A model generated the notes under the pieces. That model did no database searches and had not been told where the DNA came from. It saw nothing but the letters and a program-made list of their open reading frames with translations. From NCBI RefSeq assembly GCF_000003605.2, contig NW_003146381.1:1-43872 (forward strand): 43,872 nt of DNA, read 5' to 3'. The stretch's first letter is position 1. Each line of letters opens with the position of its first letter. Below are positions 25,301-37,977 of the stretch, piece after piece. This DNA is from Saccoglossus kowalevskii (Eukaryota > Hemichordata > Enteropneusta > Harrimaniidae). A program made the translations under genes and the position numbers.

Positions 25301-26243
25301 TCTGTTAGCTATTGCAGTGATCACATTTATCTGTTAGCTATTGCAGTCATCACATTTATCTGTTAGCTATCGCAGTCATCACATTTATCTGTTAGCTATT
25401 GCAGTCATCACATTTATATGTTAGCGATTGCAGTCATCACATTTATCTGTTAGCTATTGCAGTCATCACATTTATCTGTTAGCTATTGCATGTCATCACA
25501 TTTATCGTTAGCTATTGCAGTCATCACATTTATCTGTTAGTTATTGCAGTCATCACATTTATCTGTTAGCTATTGAAGTCATCATATTTATCTGTTAGCT
25601 ATTGCAGACATCACATTCATCTGTTAGCTATTACAATCATCACATTTATCTGTTAGTTATTGCAGTCATCACATTTATCTGTTAGCTATTGCAGTCATCA
25701 CATATATCTGTTAGTTATTGCAGTCATCGCATTTATCTGTTAGCTATTGTAGTCACCATATTTATCTGTTAGCTATTGCAGACATCACATTCATCTGTTA
25801 GCTATTGCAATCATCACATTTATCTGTTAGTTATTGCAGTCATCACATTTATCTGTTAGCTATTGCTGTCATCACATATATCTGTTAGCTTTTGTCGTCA
25901 TCTCATTTGTCTGTTAGCTATTACAGTCATCACATTTATCTGTTAGCTATTGCCGTCATCTCATTTATCTGTTAGCTATTGCAGTCATCACATTTATCTG
26001 TTGGCTACTGCAGTCATCACATTTATCTGTGAGTTATTGCAGTCATCACATTTATCTGTTAGCTATTGCAGTCATCACATTTATCTGTTAGCTATTGCAG
26101 TCATCACATTTATCTGTTAGCTATTGCAGCCATCTCATATATCTGTTTAGCTATTGCAGTCATCACATTTATCTGTTAGCTATTGTAGTCATCTCATTTA
26201 TCTGTTAGCTATTGCAGTCATCACATTTATCTGTTGGCTATTG
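25300..26243 (+). repeat. mixed units
   Basis: Only satellite units are present. Two length-changing irregularities near 25486-25507 (GCATGTCATC, TTATCGTTAGC) and a one-base gain near 26145 (CTGTTTAGC) are private. A CTATTGAAGTCATCATATTT ... GCAGACATCACATTC ... CTATTACAATC series near 25572-25640 recurs near 29075-29140 and, in modified form, near 25750-25810. Confidence 0.8.
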
Positions 26244-27179
26244 CAGTCATCACATTTATCTGTTAGTTATTGCAGCCATCACATTTATCTGTTAGCTATT
26301 GCAGTCATCACATTTATCTGTTAGCTATTGCAGTCATCACATTTATCTGTTAGCTATTGCAGTCATCACATTAATCTGTTAGCTATTGCAGTCATCACAT
26401 TTATCTTTTAGCTATTGTAGTCATCACATATATCTGTTAGTTATTGCAGCCATCACATTTATCTGTTAGCTATTGCAGTCATCACATTTATCTGTTAGCT
26501 ATTGCAGTCATCACATATATCTGTCAGTTATTGCAGCCATCACATTTATCTGTTAGCTATTGCAGTCATCACATTTATCTGTTAGCTATTGCAGTCATCA
26601 CATTTATCTGTTAGCTATTGCAGTCATCACATATATCTGTTAGCTATTGCAGTCATCTCATTTATTTGTTAGTTATTGCAGCCATCACATTTATCTGTTA
26701 GCTATTGCAGTCATCACATTTATCTGTTAGCTATTGCAGTCATCACATTTATCTGTCAGTTATTGCAGCCATCACATTTATCTGTTAGCTATTGCAGTCA
26801 TCTCATTTATCTGTTAGTTATTGCAGCCATCACATTTATCTTTTAGCTATTGCAGTCATCACATTTATCTGTTAGCTATTGCAGTCATCACATATATCTG
26901 TTAGTTACTGCAGCCATCACATTTATCTGTTAGCTATTGCAGTCATCACATTTATCTTTTTGCTATTGTAGTCATCACATATATCTGTTAGTTATGGCAC
27001 CCATCACATTTATCTGTTAGTTATTGCAGTCATCACATTTATCTGTTAGTTATTGCAGTCATCACATTTATCTGTTAGCTATTGCAGCCATCTCATATAT
27101 CTGTTAGCTATTGCAGTCATCACATTTATCTGTTAGCTATTGCAGTCATCTCATTTATCTGTTAGTTATTGCAGTCATC
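26244..27179 (+). repeat. HOR block E, copy 2
   Basis: This is the partner of 18115-19050 at +8,129 bp, with anchors at 26521, 26753 and 26990 and only two visible mismatches. Upstream of about 26240 and downstream of about 27180 the unit order no longer matches, so the copied block is about 32 units long with fairly sharp ends. Confidence 0.92.
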
Positions 27180-27268
27180 ACATTTATCTGTTAGCTATTG
27201 CAGTCATCACATATATATGTTAGTTATTGCAGCCATCACATTTATCTCTTAGCTATTGCAGTCATCTC

Positions 27269-28139
27269 ATATATCTGTTAGGTATTGCAGTCATCACATT
27301 TATCTGTTAGCTATTGCAGTCATCATATTTATCTGTTGGCTATTGCAGTCGTCACATATATCTGTTAGTTATTGCAGCCATCACATTTATCTGTTAGCTA
27401 TTGCAGCCATCACATTTATCTGTTAGCTATTGCAGTCAACACATTTATCTGTTAGCTATTGCAGTCATCACATTTATCTGTTAGCAATTACAGCCATCAC
27501 ATATATCTGTTAGCTATTGCAGTCATCACATGTATCTGTTAGTTATTGCAGCCATCAAATTTATCTGTTAGCTATTGCAGTCATCACATTTATCTGTTAG
27601 CTATTGCAGTCATCACATTTATATGCTAGCTATTGCAGTCATCACATTTATCTGTTAGCTATTGCAGTCATCACATATATATGTTAGTTATTGCAGCCAT
27701 CATATTTATCTGTTAGCTATTGCAGTCATCGCATTTATCTGTTAGTTATTGCAGTCATCACATTTATCTGTTAGGTATTCCAGCCATCACATGTATCTGT
27801 TAGCTATTGCAGTCATCACATTTATCTGTTAGTTATTGCAGTCATCTCATTTATCTGTTAGCTATTGCAGTCATCACATTTATCTGTTAGCTATTGCAGT
27901 CATCACATTTATCTGTTAGCTATTGCAGTCATCACGTATCTCTTAGCTATTGCAGTCATCTCATTTATCTGTTAGCTGTTGCAGTGATCACCTATATCTG
28001 TTAGCTATTGCAGTGATCACATTTATCTGTTAGCTATTGCAGTCATCACATTTATCTGTTAGCTATTGCAGTCATCACATATCTCTTAGCTATTGCAGTC
28101 ATCTCATTTATCTGTTAGATATTGCAGTGATCACATTTA
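27269..28139 (+). repeat. HOR block F, copy 2
   Basis: This is the partner of 24430-25300 at +2,839 bp. At its right edge AGATATTGCAGTGATCAC is joined to CTTTTAGCTATTGCAGTCAGC, a sequence otherwise seen at 1036-1160. The edge therefore looks like a junction between two separate block families. Confidence 0.88.
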
Positions 28140-28320
28140 TCTTTTAGCTATTGCAGTCAGCATATTTATCTGTTAGCTATTGCAGTCATCAAATATATCT
28201 GTTAGCTATTGCAGTCATCACATTTATCTGTTAGTTATTACATCCATCACATTTATCTGTTAGCTATTGCAGTCATCACATATATATGTTAGTTATTGCA
28301 GCCATCACATTTATCTGTTA

Positions 28321-28660
28321 GCTTTTGCCGTCATCTTATTTATCTGTTAGCTATTACAGTCATCACATTTATCTGTTAACTATTGCAGTCATCTCATTTA
28401 TCTGTTAGCTATTGCAGTCATCACATTTATCTGTTGGCTATTGCAGTCATCACATATATCTGTTAGGTGTTGCAGCCATCACATTTATCTGTTAGCTATT
28501 GCAGTCATCACAGTTATCTATTAGTTATTGCAGTCATCTCATTTATCTGTTAGCTATTGCAGTCATTACATTTATCTGTTAGCTATTGCAGTCATCACAT
28601 TTATCTGTTAGCTATTGCAGTCATCATATATATCTGTTACCTATTGCAGTCATCACATTT
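28321..28660 (+). repeat. block D/C segment, copy of 29680-30019
   Basis: CTTTTGCCGTCATCTTA at 28322 and GTTAGGTGTTG at 28462 recur at 29681 and 29821, both +1,359 bp. TTAACTATTG, TTGGC, CACAGTTATC, CATTACA and the GTTACC unit are shared. One clear difference is CTATTAGTT here against CTGTTAGTT at the same place in the second copy. The five-unit cassette follows at 28735-28870 (CTAATACAG at 28786). Confidence 0.86.
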
Positions 28661-29679
28661 ATCTGTTAGCTATTGCAGTCATCACATATATCTGTTAGCT
28701 ATTGCAGTCATCACATTTATCTGTTAGTTATTGCAGTCATCTCATTTATCTATTAGCTATTGCAGTAATTACATTTATCTGTTAGCTAATACAGTCATCA
28801 CATTCATCTGTTAGCTATTGCAGTCATCACATATCTCTTAGCTATTGCATTCATCTCATTTATTTGTTAGCTATTGCAGTCATCACATTCATCTCTTAGC
28901 TATTGCAGTCATCACATATCTCTTAGCTATTTCATTCATCTCATTTATTTGTTAGCTATTGCAGTCATCACATTTATCTGTTAGCTATTGCAGTCATCAC
29001 ATTTATCTGTTAGCTATTGCAGTCATCACATTTATCTGTTAGCTATTGCAGTCATCACATTTATCTGTTAGCTATTGAAGTCATCATATTTATCTGTTAG
29101 CTATTGCAGACATCACATTCATCTGTTAGCTATTACAATCATCACATTTATCTGTTAGTTATTGCAGTCATCACATTTATCTGTTAGCTATTGCAGTCAT
29201 CACATATATCTGTTAGCTATTGCAGTCATCACATATATCTGTTAGCTATTGCAGTCATCACATTTATCTTTTAGCTATTGCAGTCATCACATGTATCTGT
29301 TAGCTATTGCAGTCATCACATTTATCTGTTAGCTATTGCAGTCATCACATTTATCTGTTAGCTATTGCATTCATCACATTTATCTGTTAGTTATTGCAGT
29401 CATCGCATTTATCTGTTAGCTATTGTAGTCATCATATTTATCTGTTAGCTATTGCAGACATCACATTCATCTGTTAGCTATTGCAGTCATCACATGTATC
29501 TGTTAGTTATTGCAGTCATCTCATTTATCTGTTAGCTATTGCAGTCATCACATTTATCTGTTAGCTATTGCAGTCATCACATTTATCTGTTAGCTATTGC
29601 AGTCATCACATTTATCTGTTAGCTATTGCAGTCATCACATTTATCTGTTAGCTATTGCAGTCATCACATATATCTGTTA

Positions 29680-30019
29680 GCTTTTGCCGTCATCTTATTT
29701 ATCTGTTAGCTATTACAGTCATCACATTTATCTGTTAACTATTGCAGTCATCTCATTTATCTGTTAGCTATTGCAGTCATCACATTTATCTGTTGGCTAT
29801 TGCAGTCATCACATATATCTGTTAGGTGTTGCAGCCATCACATTTATCTGTTAGCTATTGCAGTCATCACAGTTATCTGTTAGTTATTGCAGTCATCTCA
29901 TTTATCTGTTAGCTATTGCAGTCATTACATTTATCTGTTAGCTATTGCAGTCATCACATTTATCTGTTAGCTATTGCAGTCATCATATATATCTGTTACC
30001 TATTGCAGTCATCACATTT
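29680..30019 (+). repeat. block D/C segment, second copy
   Basis: It pairs with 28321-28660 at +1,359 bp. It also resembles 4875-5215, which has the same CTTTTGCCGTCATCTTA to GTTAGGTGTTG spacing (140 bp in all three). A run of about five perfect consensus units follows at 30050-30180. Confidence 0.84.
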
Positions 30020-32696
30020 ATCTGTTAGCTATTTCAGTCATAACATTTATCTGTTAGCTATTGCAGTCATCACATTTATCTGTTAGCTATTGCAGTCATC
30101 ACATTTATCTGTTAGCTATTGCAGTCATCACATTTATCTGTTAGCTATTGCAGTCATCACATTTATCTGTTAGCTATTGCAATCATCACATATATCTGTT
30201 AGCTATTGCAGTCATTACATTTATCTGTTAGCTATTGCAGTCATCACATTTATCTGTTAGCTATTGCAGTCATCACATTTATCTGTTAGCTATTGCAGTC
30301 ATCACATATATCTGTTAGCTATTGCAGTCATCTCATTTATCTGTTAGTTATTGCAGCCATCACATTTATCTGTTAGCTATTGCAGTCATCACATTTATCT
30401 GTTAGCTATTGCAGTCATCACATATATCTGTTAGCTATTGCAGCCATCACATTTATCTGTTAGCTATTGCAGTCATCACATGTATCTGTTAGCTATTGCA
30501 GTCATCACATTTATCTGTTAGCTATTGCAGTCATCACATTTATCTGTTAGCTATTGCATTCATCACATTTATCTGTTAGTTATTGCAGTCATCGCATTTA
30601 TCTCTTAGCTATTGCAGTCATCACATTTATCTGTAAGCTACTGCAGTCATCACATTTATCTGTTAGCTATTGCAGTCATCACATATATCTGTTAGCTATT
30701 GCAGTAATCACATATATCTGTTAGCTATTGCAGTCATCACATTTATCTGTTAGCTATTGCAGTCATCATATATATCTGTTAGCTATTGCAGTAATCACAT
30801 ATATCTGTTAGCTATTGCAGTCATCACATTTATCTGTTAGCTACTGCAGTCATCACATATATCTGTTAGCCATTGCAGTCATCACATTTATCTGTTAGCT
30901 ATTGCAGTCATCACATTTATATGTTAGTTATTGCAGTCATCACATTTATCTGTTAGCTATTGCAGTCATCACAAATATCTGTTAGCTTTTGCCGTCATCT
31001 CATTTATCTGTTAGCTATTACAGTCATCACATTTATCTGTTAACTATTGCAGTCATCTCATTTATCTGTTAGCTATTGCAGTCATCACATTTATCTGTTA
31101 GCTACTGCAGTCATCACATTTATCTGTTAGCTATTGCAGTCATCACATATATCTGTTAGCTATTGCAGTAATCACATATATCTGTTAGCTATTGCAGTCA
31201 TCACATTTATCTGTTAGCTATTGCAGTCATCATATATATCTGTTAGCTATTGCAGTAATCACATATATCTGTTAGCTATTTCAGTCATCACATTTATCTG
31301 TTAGCTATTGCAGTCATCATATATATCGGTTAGCTATTGCAGTCATCACATTTATCTGTTAGCTATTGCAGTCATCACATGTATCTGTTAGCTATTGCCG
31401 TCATCTCATTTATCTGTTAGCTATGCAGTCATCACATTTATCTGTTAGCTATTGCAGTCATCACATTTATCTGTTAGTTATTGCAGTCATCACATTTATC
31501 TGTTAGCTATTGCAGTCATCACATTTATCTGTTAGCTATTTCAGTCATCACATTTATCTGTTAGCTATTGCAGTCATCATATATATCTGTTAGCTATTGC
31601 AGTCATCACATTTATCTGTTAGCTATTTCAGTCATAACATTTATCTGTTAGCTATTGCAGTCATCACATTTATCTGTTAGCTATTGCAGTCATCACATTT
31701 ATCTGTTAGCTATTGCAGTCATCACATTTATCTGTTAGTTATTGCAGTTATCACATTTATCTGTTAGCTATTACAGTCATCACATTTATAAGTTAGCTAT
31801 TGCAGTCATCACATTTATCTGTTAGCTATTGCAGTCATCACATTTATCTATTGGCTATTTCAGTCATCACATATATCTGTTAGGTATTGCCGTCATCTCA
31901 TTTATCTGTTAGCTATTGCAGTCATCACATTTATCTGTTAGCTATTGCAGTCATCACATTTATCTGTTAGCTATTGCAGTCATCACATTTATCTGTTATC
32001 TGTTAGCTGTTGCAGTCATCACATTTATCTGTTAGCTACTGCAGTCATCACATATATCTGTTAGCTATTGCAGTCATCACATTTATCTTTTCGCAACTGC
32101 AGTCATCACATATATCTGTTAGCTATTGCAGTCATCACATTTATCTGTTAGCTATTGCAGTCATCACATTTATCTGTTAGCTATTGCAGTCATCACATTT
32201 ATCTGTTAGCTATTGCAGTCATCACATTTATCTGTTAGTTATTGTAGTCATCACATTTATCTGTCAGCTATTGCAGTCATCACATTAATCTGTTAGCTAT
32301 TGCAGACATCACATTTATCTGTTAGCTATTGCAGTCATCACATTTATCTGTTAGCTATTGTAGTCATCACATTTATCTGTTAGCTATTGCAGTCATCACA
32401 GTTATCTGTTAGTTATTGCAGTCATCACATTTATCTGTTATCTATAGCAGTCATCACATATATCTGTTAGCTATTGCCGTCATCTCAATTATCTGTTAGC
32501 TATTGCCGTCATCACATTTATCTGTTAGCTATTGCAGTCATCACATTTATCTGTTAGTTATTGCAGCCATCACATATATCTGCTAGCTATTGCAGTCATC
32601 ACATTTATCTGTTAGCTATTTCAGTCATCACATATATATGTTAGTTATTGCAGTCATCAAATTTATCTGTTAGCTATTGCAGTCATCACATTTATC
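30020..32696 (+). repeat. mixed units with trimer and 36 bp unit
   Basis: The stretch has 87 bp trimers at 30704/30791 and 31168/31255, CTTTTGCCG near 30985, GGTATTGCCG near 31883, and a 36 bp ATCTGTT-duplicated unit at 31993. After 31993 it follows the 934 bp HOR of 8078-9600: CTTTTCGCAACTGC (here AAC, not TAC), CTGTCAGC, CTATAGCAG at 32442 and CATCTCAATT at 32481. There is no non-satellite sequence. Confidence 0.84.
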
Positions 32697-34347
32697 TGTT
32701 AGTTATTGCAGCCATCACATATATCTGCTAGCTATTGCAGTCATCACATTTATCTGTTAGCTATCGCAGTCATCACATTTATCTGTTAGGTATTCCAGCC
32801 ATCACATGTATCTGTTAGCTATTGCAGTCATCACATTTATCTGTTAGTTATTGCAGTCATCTCATTTATCTGTTAGCTATTGCAGTTATCACATTTATCT
32901 GTTGGTTATTGCAGTCATCTCATTTATCTATTAGCTATTGCAGTCATTACATTTATCTGTTAGCTAATACAATCATCACATTCATCTGTTAGCTATTGCA
33001 GTCATCACATATCTCTTAGCTATTGCATTCATCTCATTTATCTGTTAGCTATTGCATTCATCACATTTATCTGTTGGCTATTGCAGTCATCACATTTATC
33101 TGTTGGCTATTGCAGTCATCACATATATCTGTTAGGTGTTGCAGCCATCAAATTTATCTGTTAGCTATTGCAGTCATCACAGTTATCTGTTAGTTATTGC
33201 AGTCATCTCATTTATCTGTTAGCTATTGCAGTCATTACATTTATCTGTTAGCTATTGCAGTCATCACATTTATCTGTTAGCTATTTCAGTCATCACATTT
33301 ATCTGTTAGCTATTGCAGTCATCATATATATCTGTTACCTATTGCAGTCATCACATTTATCTGTTAGCTATTTCAGTCATAACATTTATCTGTTAGCTAT
33401 TGCAGTCATCACATTTATCTGTTAGCTATTGCAGTCATCACATTTATCTGTTAGCTATTGCAGTCATCACATTTATCTGTTAGTTATTGCAGTCATCACA
33501 TTTATCTGTTAGCTATTACAGTCATCACATTTATCTGTTAGCTATTGCAGTCATCACATTTATCTGTTAGCTATTGCAGTCATCACATTTATCTGTTAGC
33601 TATTTCAGTCATCACATATATCTGTTAGCTATTGCCGTCATCTCATTTATCTGTTAGCTATTGCAGTCATCACATTTATCTGTTAGCTATTGCAGTCATC
33701 ACATTTATCTGTTAGCTATTGCAGTCATCACATTTATCTGTTATCTGTTAGCTATTGCAGTCATCACATTTATCTGTTAGCTATTGCAGTCATCACATTT
33801 ATCTGTTAGTTATTGTAGTCATCACATTTATCTGTCAGCTATTGCAGTCATCACATTAATCTGTTAGCTATTGCAGACATCACAAATATCTGTTAGCTTT
33901 TGCCGTCATCTCATTTATCTGTTAGCTATTACAGTCATCACATTTATCTGTTAACTATTGCAGCCATCTCATTTATCTGTTAGCTATTGCAGTCATCACA
34001 TTTATCTGTTAGCTACTGCAGTCATCACATTTATCTGTTAGCTATTGCAGTCATCACATATATCTGTTAGCTATTGCAGTAATCACATATATCTGTTAGT
34101 TATTGCAGTCATCACATTTATCTGTTAGCTATTGCAGTCATCATATATATCTGTTAGCTATTGCAGTAATCACATATATCTGTTAGCTATTGCAGTCATC
34201 ACATTTATCTGTTAGCTACTGCAGTCATCACATATATCTGTTAGCCATTGCAGTCATCACATTTATCTGTTAGCTATTGCAGTCATCACATTTATATGTT
34301 AGTTATTGCAGTCATCACATTTATCTGTTAGCTATTGCAGTCATCGC
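32697..34347 (+). repeat. 1,658 bp HOR, copy 1 (57 units)
   Basis: CTATCGCAG at 32761, CTAATACAATC at 32964, GTTAGGTGTTG at 33131 and the 36 bp unit at 33738 recur at 34419, 34622, 34789 and 35396, all +1,658 bp. The period is 57 x 29 plus 5: plus 7 for one 36 bp unit and minus 2 for one 27 bp unit. Just after 33738 the copies diverge by six units: CAGACATCACAAATAT is at 33874 here and 35706 there, +1,832, that is 1,658 plus 174. Here the 36 bp unit is followed by CTATTG and not CTGTTG. Confidence 0.9.
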
Positions 34348-35398
34348 AAATATCTGTTAGTTATTGCAGCCATCACATATATCTGCTAGCTATTGCAGTC
34401 ATCACATTTATCTGTTAGCTATCGCAGTCATCACATTTATCTGTTAGGTATTCCAGCCATCACATGTATCTGTTAGCTATTGCAGTCATCACATTTATCA
34501 GTTAGTTATTGCAGTCATCTCATTTATCTGTTAGCTATTGCAGTTATCACATTTATCTGTTGGTTATTGCAGTCATCTCATTTATCTATTAGCTATTGCA
34601 GTCATTACATTTATCTGTTAGCTAATACAGTCATCACATTCATCTGTTAGCTATTGCAGTCATCACATATCTCTTAGCTATTGCATTCATCTCATTTATC
34701 TGTTAGCTATTGCAGTCATCACACTTATCTGTTGGCTATTGCAGTCATCACATTTATCTGTTGGCTATTGCAGTCATCACATATATCTGTTAGGTGTTGC
34801 AGCCATCAAATTTATCTGTTAGCTATTGCAGTCATCACAGTTATCTGTTAGTTATTGCAGTCATCTCATTTATCTGTTAGCTATTGCAGTCATTACATTT
34901 ATCTGTTAGCTATTGCAGTCATCACATTTATCTGTTAGCTATTTCAGTCATCACATTTATCTGTTAGCTATTGCAGTCATCATATATATCTGTTACCTAT
35001 TGCAGTCATCACATTTATCTGTTAGCTATTTCAGTCATAACATTTATCTGTTAGCTATTGCAGTCATCACATTTATCTGTTAGTTATTGCAGTCATCACA
35101 TTTATCTGTTAGCTATTGCAGTCATCACATTTATCTGTTAGTTATTGCAGTCATCACATTTATCTGTTAGCTATTACAGTCATCACATTTATCTGTTAGC
35201 TATTGCAGTCATCACATTTATCTGTTAGCTATTGCAGTCATCACATTTATCTATTGGCTATTTCAGTCATCACATATATCTGTTAGGTATTGCCGTCATC
35301 TCATTTATCTGTTAGCTATTGCAGTCATCACATTTATCTGTTAGCTATTGCAGTCATCACATTTATCTGTTAGCTATTGCAGTCATCACATTTATCTG
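34348..35398 (+). repeat. 1,658 bp HOR, copy 2
   Basis: It is in register with copy 1 through block C (ATTCCAG, cassette at 34622, GTTAGGTGTTG at 34789), the GTTACC unit and the TTTCAGTCATAAC unit. It has CACACTTATC at 34716, shared with 3201 but not with copy 1 of this HOR. This implies exchange between distant blocks, or loss of the mark in copy 1. Confidence 0.89.
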
Positions 35399-36710
35399 TT
35401 ATCTGTTAGCTGTTGCAGTCATCACATTTATCTGTTAGCTACTGCAGTCATCACATATATCTGTTAGCTATTGCAGTCATCACATTTATCTTTTCGCTAC
35501 TGCAGTCATCACATATATCTGTTAGCTATTGCAGTCATCACATTTATCTGTTAGCTATTGCAGTCATCACATTTATCTGTTAGCTATTGCAGTCATCACA
35601 TTTATCTGTTAGCTATTGCAGTCATCACATTTATCTGTTAGTTATTGTAGTCATCACATTTATCTGTCAGCTATTGCAGTCATCACATTAATCTGTTAGC
35701 TATTGCAGACATCACAAATATCTGTTAGCTTTTGCCGTCATCTCATTTATCTGTTAGCTATTACAGTCATCACATTTATCTGTTAACTATTGCAGCCATC
35801 TCATTTATCTGTTAGCTATTGCAGTCATCACATTTATCTGTTAGCTACTGCAGTCATCACATTTATCTGTTAGCTATTGCAGTCATCACATATATCTGTT
35901 AGCTATTGCAGTAATCACATATATCTGTTAGCTATTGCAGTCATCACATTTATCTGTTAGCTATTGCAGTCATCATATATATCTGTTAGCTATTGCAGTA
36001 ATCACATATATCTGTTAGCTATTGCAGTCATCACATTTATCTGTTAGCTATTGCAGTCATCATATATATCTGTTAGCTATTGCAGTCATCACATTTATCT
36101 GTTAGCTATTGCAGTCATCATATATATCTGTTAGCTATTGCAGTCATCACATTTATCTGTTAGCTATTGCAGTCATCACATGTATCTGTTAGCTATTGCC
36201 GTCATCTCATTTATCTGTTAGCTATTGCAGTCATCACATTTATCTGTTAGCTATTGCAGTCATCACATTTATCTGTTAGTTATTGCAGTCATCACATTTA
36301 TCTGTTAGATATTGCAGTCATCACATTTATCTGTTAGCTATTGCAGTCATCACATAAATCTGTTAGCTTTTGCCGTCATCTTATTTATCTGTTAGCTATT
36401 ACAGTCATCACATTTATCTGTTAACTATTGCAGTCATCTCATTTATCTGTTAGCTATTGCAGTCATCACATTTATCTGTTGGCTATTGCAGTCATCACAT
36501 ATATCTGTTAGGTGTTGCAGCCATCACATTTATCTGTTAGCTATTGCAGTCATCACAGTTATCTGTTAGTTATTGCAGTCATCACAGTTATCTGTTAGTT
36601 ATTGCAGTCATCACAGTTATCTGTTAGTTATTGCAGTCATCACAGTTATCTGTTAGCTATTTCAGTCATCACATTTATCTGTTAGCTATTGCAGTCATCA
36701 TATATATCTG
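35332..36710 (+). repeat. HOR domain R1 (2,646 bp from R3)
   Basis: The 36 bp unit at 35396, CAGACATCACAAATAT at 35706 and GTTAGGTGTTG at 36507 recur at 38042, 38352 and 39153, all +2,646 bp. R1 and R3 share GTTAGATATTG (near 36305 and 38951) and four consecutive CACAGTTATC units. R2 between them lacks both in that form. Similarity to R3 ends near 36711, where GTTACC here meets GTTAGC there. Confidence 0.91.
36555..36670 (+). repeat. single-unit amplification, 4 x ACAGTTATC
   Basis: The unit marked ACAGTTATCTGTTAG occurs at 36555, 36584, 36613 and 36642, four in a row at exactly 29 bp. R3 has the same four at 39201-39288, and R2 has two at 37918 and 37947. Most other occurrences in the window (near 3325, 5065, 8802, 28510, 29870, 32400, 33180 and 34838) are single. 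This is a clear one, two, four series. Confidence 0.92.
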
Positions 36711-37075
36711 TTACCTATTGCAGTCATCACATTTATCTGTTAGCTATTTCAGTCATAACATTTATCTGTTAGCTATTGCAGTCATCACATTTATCTGTTA
36801 GCTATTGCAGTCATCACATTTATCTGTTAGCTATTGCAGTCATCACATTTATCTGTTAGTTATTGCAGTTATCACATTTATCTGTTAGCTATTACAGTCA
36901 TCACATTTATAAGTTAGCTATTGCAGTCATCACATTTATCTGTTAGCTATTGCAGTCATCACATTTATCTATTGGCTATTTCAGTCATCACATATATCTG
37001 TTAGGTATTGCCGTCATCTCATTTATCTGTTAGCTATTGCAGTCATCACATTTATCTGTTAGCTATTGCAGTCAT

Positions 37076-37975
37076 CACAAATATCTGTTAGCTTTTGCCG
37101 TCATCTCATTTATCTGTTAGCTATTACAGTCATCACATTTATCTGTTAACTATTGCAGCCATCTCATTTATCTGTTAGCTATTGCAGTCATCACATTTAT
37201 CTGTTAGCTACTGCAGTCATCACATTTATCTGTTAGCTATTGCAGTCATCACATATATCTGTTAGCTATTGCAGTAATCACATATATCTGTTAGCTATTG
37301 CAGTCATCACATTTATCTGTTAGCTATTGCAGTCATCATATATATCTGTTAGCTATTGCAGTAATCACATATATCTGTTAGCTATAGCAGTCATCACATT
37401 TATCTGTTAGCTATTGCAGTCATCATATATATCTGTTAGCTATTGCAGTCATCACATTTATCTGTTAGCTATTGCAGTCATCATATATATCTGTTAGCTA
37501 TTGCAGTCATCACATTTATCTGTTAGCTATTGCAGTCATCACATGTATCTGTTAGCTATTGCCGTCATCTCATTTATCTGTTAGCTATTGCAGTCATCAC
37601 ATTTATCTGTTAGCTATTGCAGTCATCACATTTATCTGTTAGTTATTGCAGTCATCACATTTATCTGTTAGCTATTGCAGTCATCACATTTATCTGTTAG
37701 CTATTGCAGTCATCACATAAATCTGTTAGCTTTTGCCGTCATCTTATTTATCTGTTAGCTATTACAGTCATCGCATTTATCTGTTAACTATTGCAGTCAT
37801 CTCATTTATCTGTTAGCTATTGCAGTCATCACATTTATCTGTTGGCTATTGCAGTCATCACATATATCTGTTAGGTGTTGCAGCCATCACATTTATCTGT
37901 TAGCTATTGCAGTCATCACAGTTATCTGTTAGTTATTGCAGTCATCACAGTTATCTGTTAGTTATTGCAGTCATC
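37076..37975 (+). repeat. HOR domain R2 (1,363 bp after R1)
   Basis: CACAAATAT at 37076 and GTTAGGTGTTG at 37870 are +1,363 bp (exactly 47 units) from 35713 and 36507 in R1. The next copy (39153) is +1,283 bp, which is 44 units plus 7 for the 36 bp unit at 38042. R2 has private CTATAGCAG near 37383 and CATCGCATTT near 37769, and GTTAGCTATTG where R1 and R3 have GTTAGATATTG. Confidence 0.9.
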
Positions 37976-37977
37976 AC

